DNA from: Bacteriovoracaceae bacterium UBA2428
GTDB lineage: Bacteria; Bdellovibrionota; UBA2428
Direction of reading: 5' to 3'
NCBI GenBank assembly: GCA_002343545.1
Contig: DDRA01000085.1
Span: 864 to 8,796 of the forward strand
Length of the DNA: 7,933 nucleotides
A model generated the notes under the pieces. It was not told the DNA's origin, searched no databases, and worked only from the letters and a program-made list of their open reading frames with translations. The position numbers were made by a program, and so were the translations under genes. Below, in pieces: positions 1 through 7,933 of the stretch (position 1 is the stretch's first letter; each line of letters opens with the position of its first letter).

Positions 1-38
1 CCGTCGGCGCCGGCGTCGTCGCTAGCATCATCGAGTAA
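1..38 (+). CDS. tuf: Elongation factor Tu, C-terminal end only (partial at the window edge)
   Basis: The first in-frame codons (from base 3) read VGAGVVASIIE and end in TAA at 36-38. This matches the well-known EF-Tu C-terminus, where a VGAGVV motif is followed by a short tail ending in Glu. EF-Tu is the GTPase that delivers aminoacyl-tRNA to the ribosomal A site; only the last strand of its domain 3 is visible here. The identification rests on eleven residues plus context: tuf directly before trnW, secE and nusG is a common bacterial arrangement. The rest of the gene lies upstream of the window, so its completeness cannot be judged. Confidence 0.9.
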   Translation, partial: VGAGVVASIIE

Positions 39-51
39 GTTCGGTTCCAAG

Positions 52-100
52 AATGGCACGTCCTCACTGATGTGGGGGCGTGCCATTTTGTTTGCGTTTT
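52..100 (+). terminator. Hairpin with T-rich tail after tuf, likely intrinsic terminator or processing hairpin
   Basis: Bases 52-67 pair with 72-87 in an uninterrupted 16-bp stem (two G-T wobbles) closed by a TGAT loop. It is followed by a T-rich stretch, 88-100, broken by G and C at 90 and 94-96. It starts 13 nt after the tuf stop codon. The geometry fits a Rho-independent terminator, but the T-tract is interrupted and the tRNA gene begins only 15 nt downstream, so partial termination or an RNA processing role is also possible. Confidence 0.72.
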
Positions 101-102
101 GC

Positions 103-179
103 GGGTTAGTAGCTCCAATTGGTAGAGCAAGGGATTCCAAATCCCTGGGTTGTAGGTTCGAATCCTACCTGGCCCGCCA
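103..179 (+). tRNA. trnW: tRNA-Trp (anticodon CCA)
   Basis: The cloverleaf folds by hand. The acceptor stem is 103-109 with 169-175 (two G-T wobbles), the D stem 112-115 with 125-128, the anticodon stem 130-134 with 142-146, and the T stem 152-156 with 164-168 around a TTCGAAT loop. The anticodon loop TTCCAAA places anticodon CCA at 137-139, which reads the Trp codon UGG. The discriminator base is G176, the usual base for bacterial tRNA-Trp, and the 3' CCA is encoded at 177-179. The length is 77 nt. It lies between tuf and secE, a common position for trnW, and the secE start codon is only 30 nt away, so the two are probably co-transcribed with the tRNA then cut out. Confidence 0.96.
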
Positions 180-209
180 GTTTCTGTGACTCTTTCTATA
201 GTAGGTGTC

Positions 210-590
210 ATGAATAAGTATTCCAAATACGTAAACGCCCTCTTCATCGGTGGGGCTGTTTGTGTCTGGTTTGTGACGCGCGCGGTCACGGAGCAGCTGG
301 TTGGCTACTTCCAGCTTGTTCGTCGCATCGGCCCTCAGGCGGATGCCCTCCATCACGTTGTTCCGGGGCTTCTGGCCCTTCTTACGTTTATTCTTTTGCG
401 CCGTAGCGCTACCGCCGTGAACTTCACGACGGATGGTGTCTCGGAGCTGGTCAAAGTTCACTGGCCTTCCACCAAGGAAGTTCAGGTTGGCACGGTTGTG
501 GTTATCCTCACCGTCATCCTTGCGGGGATCGTTCTGGGCTTCTTGGATCTCGGCCTGACGGCACTGATCCGGACGCTTATCGGAGCCTAA
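210..590 (+). CDS. secE: Protein translocase subunit SecE, three-helix form
   Basis: SecE clamps around SecY in the inner-membrane Sec channel that exports and inserts proteins. The 126-residue product carries the family hallmark near residues 79-90 (ELVKVHWPSTKE, with the invariant WP), an amphipathic segment lying on the cytoplasmic face. The long hydrophobic helix that follows (about 93-112) is the essential helix of minimal SecE proteins. Two more hydrophobic segments sit upstream at about 10-26 and 48-63, giving three membrane spans as in E. coli SecE (127 residues) rather than the single span of about 60-residue forms. I chose ATG at 210, preceded by AGGTG at 203-207. An in-frame GTG at 186 lies only seven bases after the tRNA with no ribosome binding site. 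Position between trnW and nusG supports the call. Codons are less biased than in the ribosomal genes downstream. Confidence 0.95.
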   Translation: MNKYSKYVNALFIGGAVCVWFVTRAVTEQLVGYFQLVRRIGPQADALHHVVPGLLALLTFILLRRSATAVNFTTDGVSELVKVHWPSTKEVQVGTVVVILTVILAGIVLGFLDLGLTALIRTLIGA

Positions 591-705
591 AAATTTCGGA
601 CCCTTGGTCGTAGCTTCCAAAAGTCGAAAGCGCGATTCGCATTCTTTTGGAATTTGCAACTATTCCCTTGAAAGTCTTTCTGCCTCTGCATAGGAAAAGT
701 GCCTT
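591..705 (+). other. secE-nusG spacer with a 9-bp inverted repeat and competing pairings
   Basis: A perfect 9-base inverted repeat, TTCCAAAAG at 615-623 and CTTTTGGAA at 644-652, can form a stem, with a further 4-bp stem (625-628 with 636-639) inside it. The 3' arm can instead pair with 591-597 (7 bp, one wobble) or with 662-666 (5 bp). No run of Ts follows the main hairpin, so a plain terminator is unlikely. The nusG ribosome binding site (AGGAAAA, 692-698) lies outside these helices. No convincing sigma-70-type promoter was seen. The function is unknown. Confidence 0.4.
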
Positions 706-1290
706 ATGTCAATCGATGGACCGCAAAATCCGAGCCAAGAAGGCCCGTTGGATACTTCCTACGAGTTGAAGTGGTATATCGTTCACACGCAATCGGGTTA
801 TGAAGCGAAGGCAAAAGCCTCCCTTCAAGAGCGTATTCAACGGTTTAACCAACAAGCGCACTTTGGCGATGTTCTTATTCCGGTCGAGTCCGTCGTCGAG
901 CTTGTGAAGGGCCAAAAGCGGTCCACGGAGCGTAAATTCTTTCCTGGTTACATCCTCGTCAAAATGCATCTGACGGATGAGACTTGGGGCATCGTTAAGC
1001 ATACTCCGCGTATCACTGGCTTCGTCGGAAGCCAGCGGACGCCGCCCTCGCTGTCGGAAGACGAAGTCCTTCGCATCACCAACCAAATGACGGAAGGTGC
1101 TCAGAAGGCCAAGCCGAAGTACAGCTTCAAAGAAGGCGACAACGTTCGCGTTATCGATGGACCTTTCTCGAACTTCAACGGAACGGTCGAAGAAGTCCGT
1201 CCCGAAAAGAGCAAGTTGCGCGTTCTGGTCTCGATCTTCGGCCGCGCGACGCCCGTGGAATTGGATTTCATCCAGGTCGAGAAGTCCTAA
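706..1290 (+). CDS. nusG: Transcription termination/antitermination and elongation factor NusG
   Basis: NusG binds the beta' clamp helices of RNA polymerase, suppresses pausing, and through its KOW domain contacts either Rho or ribosomal protein S10. The 194-residue product has an NGN domain starting at W23 (WYIVHTQSGYE) and containing the conserved FFPGYILVKM at about 78-87 and TPRITGFVG at about 100-108. After a linker (about 110-138) comes a C-terminal KOW domain with EGDNVRVIDGPFSNFNGTV at 143-161. The ATG at 706 has AGGAAAA at 692-698 as ribosome binding site. About 22 polar residues precede the first conserved Trp, roughly 14 more than in E. coli NusG (181 residues). Its place after secE and before rplK is the classic arrangement. 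A specialised paralogue such as RfaH is unlikely in this locus. Confidence 0.97.
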   Translation: MSIDGPQNPSQEGPLDTSYELKWYIVHTQSGYEAKAKASLQERIQRFNQQAHFGDVLIPVESVVELVKGQKRSTERKFFPGYILVKMHLTDETWGIVKHTPRITGFVGSQRTPPSLSEDEVLRITNQMTEGAQKAKPKYSFKEGDNVRVIDGPFSNFNGTVEEVRPEKSKLRVLVSIFGRATPVELDFIQVEKS

Positions 1291-1315
1291 GTTTTCGTTC
1301 GTTAGATTGGGTCAA

Positions 1316-1371
1316 GAGGACGCGCCCTTTTAAGTCGTCCTCCTTATCTAGGAGAGCTTTTCGCGAAGCTC
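1316..1371 (+). promoter_or_regulatory. Structured rplK leader, candidate site for ribosomal-protein autoregulation
   Basis: The 105-bp spacer before rplK holds three hairpins. Stem 1 is 1316-1322 with 1336-1342 (7 bp). Stem 2 is 1340-1344 with 1350-1354 (5 bp). Stem 3 is 1354-1360 with 1365-1371 (7 bp including a terminal wobble). Stem 2 excludes stem 1 and overlaps stem 3 by one base, so two states are possible. Bases 1339-1346 read CCTCCTTA, the usual 3' end of 16S rRNA. In E. coli and other bacteria, L1 represses the rplK-rplA mRNA by binding its leader; placing that site here is inference from position, because I could not match the known L1-binding loop. Confidence 0.4.
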
Positions 1372-1395
1372 GCATGCACTAGGAAGAGGTGCCAA

Positions 1396-1827
1396 ATGGC
1401 AAAGAAGGTAACGGGGTACGTTAAACTCCAGATCCCTGCCGGCAAGGCGAACCCGGCTCCGCCCGTGGGTCCCGCCCTTGGTCAGGCTGGGGTCAACATC
1501 ATGCAGTTCTGCAAGGAGTTCAACGCTAGAACTCAGCCGCAGGCCGCTGAAGGTTTGATCATCCCGATCGTCATCACCGTTTTCTCGGACAAGTCGTTCA
1601 CGTTCATCACCAAGACCCCCCCGGTCGCGGCGCTTCTCAAGAAGGCCGCTAAGATCGAGTCGGGCTCGGGCGTTCCGAACAAGACGAAGGTCGGCAAGGT
1701 GACGATGGCTCAAGTGAAGCAAATCGCCGAGCAAAAGATCAAAGACATGAACTGTTTCACCGTTGAATCCGCCATGTCCCAAGTTGTGGGCGCCGCCCGC
1801 TCCATGGGCCTGGACGTTGTGGGCTAA
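1396..1827 (+). CDS. rplK: 50S ribosomal protein L11
   Basis: L11 binds the GTPase-associated region of 23S rRNA at the base of the L10/L12 stalk, takes part in factor-dependent GTP hydrolysis and is part of the thiostrepton-binding site. The 143-residue product is full length for the family. The N-terminal domain (about 1-70) carries the proline-rich [16 protein letters not shown] motif at 20-35, including the prolines near residue 22-26 linked to thiostrepton binding. The C-terminal rRNA-binding domain (about 75-141) has the [17 protein letters not shown] segment and ends in ARSMGLDV. K4 and K40 correspond to residues trimethylated by PrmA in E. coli. The ATG at 1396 follows a purine-rich ribosome binding site at 1381-1389. 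The stop codon overlaps the Shine-Dalgarno sequence of rplA, so the two are co-transcribed and probably translationally coupled. Confidence 0.98.
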   Translation: MAKKVTGYVKLQIPAGKANPAPPVGPALGQAGVNIMQFCKEFNARTQPQAAEGLIIPIVITVFSDKSFTFITKTPPVAALLKKAAKIESGSGVPNKTKVGKVTMAQVKQIAEQKIKDMNCFTVESAMSQVVGAARSMGLDVVG

Positions 1828-1839
1828 GGAGAAGCTGTG
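1826..1839 (+). promoter_or_regulatory. rplA ribosome binding site overlapping the rplK stop, with GTG start
   Basis: AAGGAG at 1826-1831 starts inside the TAA stop codon of rplK (1825-1827) and lies five bases before the GTG start at 1837. This site decides the rplA start: the next residues, [11 protein letters not shown], give the normal L1 N-terminus. The overlap implies that ribosomes finishing rplK can help initiate rplA. Confidence 0.85.
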
Positions 1840-2520
1840 GGTAAGCGTCACGTCAATAACCTGAAGCTCTTCGACCGTCAGAAGAAGCACACGATCGACG
1901 AAGCCTTCGAAGTTCTCTCGAAGTTCAAGGCGACGAAGTTCGACGAAACCGTTAACGTCGCTTTCCGTTTGGGCGTCGACGTCAAGCAATCGGACCAACA
2001 GGTCCGCGGCGCGACGGTTCTCCCGAACGGTCTCGGCAACAAGGTTCGCGTCGTTGTCTTCGCCAAGGGCCCGAAGGCCGTTGAAGCTCAATCGGCCGGA
2101 GCTGACTACGTCGGCGCCGAAGACCTCGTTGAGAAGATCACGGGCGGATGGCTCGATTTCGATAAAGTCATTGCGACCCCCGACATGATGGTCGCGGTGT
2201 CGAAGGTCGGTAAGATCCTCGGCCCCCGCGGTCTTATGCCGAACCCGAAGACCGGTACGGTCACGATGGACGTCGTCAAGGCGATCAACGAAGAGCGTAA
2301 GGGTAAAGTCGAGTTCCGCGCCGAGAAGGCCGGTATCGTCCACTCGCCGATCGGCAAGAAGTCGTTCGGTTCGGACAAGCTGAAGGAAAACTTCAAAGCG
2401 CTCTCCGAGACGATTCTGAAACTGAAACCCGCGACCTCCAAGGGCGCATACGTTAAATCGGTCACCCTTTCGGGTGCCATGAGCCCTGGGGTCAAGCTTG
2501 ATCCCACGCAGTTCGTTTGA
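1837..2520 (+). CDS. rplA: 50S ribosomal protein L1
   Basis: L1 forms the mobile stalk beside the ribosomal E site and helps deacylated tRNA leave; in many bacteria it also represses its own operon by binding the mRNA leader. The product is 227 residues, the normal length for bacterial L1. The family signature lies at about 113-142 ([17 protein letters not shown] followed by [13 protein letters not shown]). The discontinuous domain I is formed by the N- and C-terminal parts, ending in [16 protein letters not shown], and domain II sits in the middle. The start is GTG. The gene begins nine bases after the rplK stop and ends eight bases before rplJ, so rplK, rplA and rplJ appear to be one transcription unit. 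Codons TTA, CTA and TCA are absent from rplK and from at least the first 500 bases of rplA. Confidence 0.98.
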   Translation: MGKRHVNNLKLFDRQKKHTIDEAFEVLSKFKATKFDETVNVAFRLGVDVKQSDQQVRGATVLPNGLGNKVRVVVFAKGPKAVEAQSAGADYVGAEDLVEKITGGWLDFDKVIATPDMMVAVSKVGKILGPRGLMPNPKTGTVTMDVVKAINEERKGKVEFRAEKAGIVHSPIGKKSFGSDKLKENFKALSETILKLKPATSKGAYVKSVTLSGAMSPGVKLDPTQFV

Positions 2521-2528
2521 GGTGAATC

Positions 2529-3050
2529 ATGAATCGCGTTGAAAAATCCAGCGCCGTCGAGATCCTCCGCGAGAAGTTCCAGAAGTCGAACGCCGCTTTC
2601 GTCACGGAATACCGTGGCATGACGGTGGGCGCTCTCTACGAACTTCGCAAAAAAGTCCGCGAGGGCGAGGGCGAACTCAAAGTCATCAAGAACCGCTTGG
2701 CTCGCATCGCCGCCAAGGGATCCGCGTTCGAAGGTATTGCCGATCAGTTCAAAGGACCGATCGCCGTTGCCTTCTCGTACAAGGACCCGGTGGCCGTGGC
2801 CAAAGCCGTTCTCGGCAGCCTCTCGGATACGAGCCCGCTCCAGCTGAAGTCTGGTTCGCTCGGATCCAAGTTGATGTCCGGTAAAGACGTTACGGCTCTC
2901 TCGAAGTTGCCGGATCGGAACACGCTTCTCGCGATGCTAGCGGGAACGTTGCAAGCGCCTCTGTCTGGGTTTGCAAGAGTTCTGGCCGCGACGCCTCGTG
3001 GGCTCGCCAACGTGTTGGTCGCCGTAAAAGATCAAAAAGACAAACAGTAA
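2529..3050 (+). CDS. rplJ: 50S ribosomal protein L10
   Basis: L10 anchors L7/L12 dimers to 23S rRNA, forming the stalk that recruits translation GTPases. The 173-residue product has the N-terminal rRNA-binding domain, with the recognisable [16 protein letters not shown] at about 26-41 and [12 protein letters not shown] at about 50-61. The C-terminal helical part (from about 128) binds L12 dimers, and the end is lysine-rich. The ATG at 2529 is preceded by GAGGTGA overlapping the rplA stop region. Only eight bases separate it from rplA, whereas E. coli has a long spacer with a promoter and an L10-binding leader at this junction. rplL follows after 36 bp, as expected for the L10/L12 pair. Confidence 0.97.
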   Translation: MNRVEKSSAVEILREKFQKSNAAFVTEYRGMTVGALYELRKKVREGEGELKVIKNRLARIAAKGSAFEGIADQFKGPIAVAFSYKDPVAVAKAVLGSLSDTSPLQLKSGSLGSKLMSGKDVTALSKLPDRNTLLAMLAGTLQAPLSGFARVLAATPRGLANVLVAVKDQKDKQ

Positions 3051-3086
3051 CCAAACTCTTAATTGGAATAACTAGGAGAAAAGAAC

Positions 3087-3467
3087 ATGTCGCTTTCGCA
3101 AGAACAAATCATCGACTCTATCGCCAACATGACCGTCCTTGAGCTCTCCGAGCTCATCAAGAAGGTCGAAGACAAATTCGGCGTGTCGGCTGCGGCTCCC
3201 GTTGCCATGATGGCCGGCGGCGGTGGCGCTGCGGCGGCTGCTCCGGTTGAAGAGAAGACCGAATTCACGGTCATGCTCGTCGACGGCGGCGCGAACAAGA
3301 TCAACACGATCAAAGAAGTGCGCACGATCACGGGCCTCGGCTTGAAGGAAGCTAAAGACCTCGTGGAAGGCGCTCCGAAGGCCGTCAAGGAAGGCGTGTC
3401 CAAGGCTGACGCAGAGACCATGAAGAAGGCTCTCGAAGCAGCCGGCGCTAAGGTCGAGATCAAGTAA
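3087..3467 (+). CDS. rplL: 50S ribosomal protein L7/L12
   Basis: L7/L12 is the multicopy acidic stalk protein that binds and stimulates EF-Tu, EF-G and other GTPases on the ribosome. The 126-residue product has an N-terminal dimerisation and L10-binding domain (1-33, with [17 protein letters not shown]), then a flexible Ala/Gly/Pro-rich hinge at about 34-55 including four consecutive glycines at 44-47. The C-terminal factor-binding domain (56-126) contains [17 protein letters not shown] at 82-98 and ends in GAKVEIK. A strong AGGAG at 3074-3078 lies eight bases before the ATG, fitting the need for several L12 copies per L10. It follows rplJ by 36 bp and precedes rpoB across a structured spacer that may set different expression levels. 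Confidence 0.98.
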   Translation: MSLSQEQIIDSIANMTVLELSELIKKVEDKFGVSAAAPVAMMAGGGGAAAAAPVEEKTEFTVMLVDGGANKINTIKEVRTITGLGLKEAKDLVEGAPKAVKEGVSKADAETMKKALEAAGAKVEIK

Positions 3468-3473
3468 GTTCGT

Positions 3474-3494
3474 AGTGGCCCGCTGTAGGCCACT
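3474..3494 (+). repeat. Small hairpin just after rplL
   Basis: AGTGGCC at 3474-3480 pairs with GGCCACT at 3488-3494, a perfect 7-bp stem with a 7-nt loop, starting six bases after the rplL stop codon. The downstream sequence is only mildly T-rich. It may protect the mRNA 3' end, serve as a cleavage site, or be a weak terminator; the sequence alone does not decide. Confidence 0.6.
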
Positions 3495-3510
3495 TGATTT
3501 CGGTTATTTA

Positions 3511-3553
3511 AGCCAAGGTCTCGGGCGTTCCGGGGCCTTGGCTCTTTGAGTTT
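3511..3553 (+). terminator. Attenuator-like hairpin between rplL and rpoB
   Basis: Bases 3511-3525 pair with 3529-3543 in a 15-bp stem (three G-T wobbles, eight perfect outer pairs) with a CGT loop. It is followed by CTTTGAGTTT, a broken T-tract. This is the strongest hairpin in the spacer. E. coli has a partial terminator and an RNase III site in the same rplL-rpoB interval, lowering rpoBC expression relative to the ribosomal genes. By position I infer a similar attenuating or processing role, probably leaky because no other clear promoter for rpoB was seen. Confidence 0.6.
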
Positions 3554-3585
3554 ACGGGCCCAAAGCTTGGGTTACCGTGAGGGAG
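3554..3585 (+). promoter_or_regulatory. rpoB translation initiation region with a short upstream hairpin
   Basis: ACGG at 3554-3557 can pair with CCGT at 3575-3578, enclosing CCCAA at 3559-3563 paired with TTGGG at 3567-3571. This interrupted hairpin ends one base before the rpoB ribosome binding site GAGGGAG at 3579-3585. It leaves the site exposed rather than covering it. The site is four bases from the ATG at 3590 and supports that start. Confidence 0.4.
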
Positions 3586-3589
3586 TTCA

Positions 3590-7705
<4,116 letters not shown>

Positions 7706-7723
7706 CTTTCAGGAAGGACTTGA

Positions 7724-7933
<210 letters not shown>

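Noticed and set aside
186..209. GTG at 186 as the secE start
   Set aside because: It lies seven bases after the tRNA 3' end with no Shine-Dalgarno sequence. ATG at 210 has AGGTG upstream and gives the usual polar SecE N-terminus.
165..659. Minus-strand open frame over secE, overlapping the tRNA gene
   Set aside because: It covers secE in register, overlaps the 3' end of the tRNA, and shows no recognisable domain.
668..696. Possible promoter before nusG (TTGAAA at 668-673)
   Set aside because: The matching -10 region at normal spacing (CATAGG or TAGGAA) is poor and coincides with the nusG ribosome binding site, leaving no room for a transcript leader.
1097..1333. Plus-strand open frame overlapping the end of nusG
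   Set aside because: It is an out-of-frame shadow of the NusG KOW region, with Arg/Ser-rich translation and no ribosome binding site or homologous motif.
1374..1382. Two-codon reading frame ATG-CAC-TAG just before the rplK ribosome binding site
   Set aside because: It has no well-placed ribosome binding site unless the 1354-1371 hairpin brings AGGAG at 1350-1354 close, and such a short frame is expected by chance.
1348..2343. Minus-strand open frame of 331 codons across rplK and rplA
   Set aside because: It is in register with the sense codons of two certain ribosomal protein genes and spans their junction. Its low-complexity His/Asp/Leu-rich translation is an artefact of codon bias.
3210..3245. 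GC-rich simple repeat in rplL
   Set aside because: It is the Ala/Gly codons of the normal L7/L12 hinge, not a separate repeat element.

Overview
The window is a core-genome translation and transcription locus: the end of tuf, a tRNA-Trp gene, then secE, nusG, rplK, rplA, rplJ, rplL, rpoB and the start of rpoC, all on the + strand. This gene order is widespread in bacteria. The protein sequences (E. coli-type RpoB with both lineage-specific insertions, L7/L12 with an Ala/Gly-rich hinge) point to a proteobacterium in the broad sense. From remembered sequence style, RpoB looks closest to the deltaproteobacterial/Bdellovibrionota/Myxococcota groups; that placement is inference and no database was consulted. 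The DNA is moderately GC-rich, with C-ending codons strongly preferred in the ribosomal protein and rpo genes.

Layout: bases 1-38 hold the last codons of tuf (EF-Tu), followed by a 16-bp hairpin with a T-rich tail. Bases 103-179 encode tRNA-Trp with anticodon CCA and an encoded 3' CCA. secE (210-590) encodes the SecY partner of the translocon and nusG (706-1290) the transcription elongation factor. After a 105-bp leader come rplK and rplA (1396-2520), then rplJ only 8 bp later and rplL after 36 bp. A 122-bp spacer with three hairpins precedes rpoB (3590-7705), and rpoC starts 27 bp downstream and runs off the window.

Together the genes link translation (EF-Tu, tRNA-Trp, the L1 and L11 stalk proteins, the L10/L12 stalk that recruits EF-Tu and EF-G), protein export (SecE) and transcription (NusG, RNA polymerase beta and beta'). 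NusG also physically links RNA polymerase and ribosome in the organisms studied.

I found no mobile element, CRISPR array, defence gene or novel coding gene. The points of interest are regulatory or comparative: mutually exclusive RNA pairings in the secE-nusG and nusG-rplK spacers, an 8-nt copy of the usual 16S rRNA anti-Shine-Dalgarno sequence in the rplK leader, lack of room for an L10-type leader before rplJ, an attenuator-like hairpin between rplL and rpoB, a Glu replacing the usual Asp in the rifampicin pocket of RpoB, and near-total avoidance of TTA, CTA and TCA codons, which opens a 1,239-codon antisense frame.
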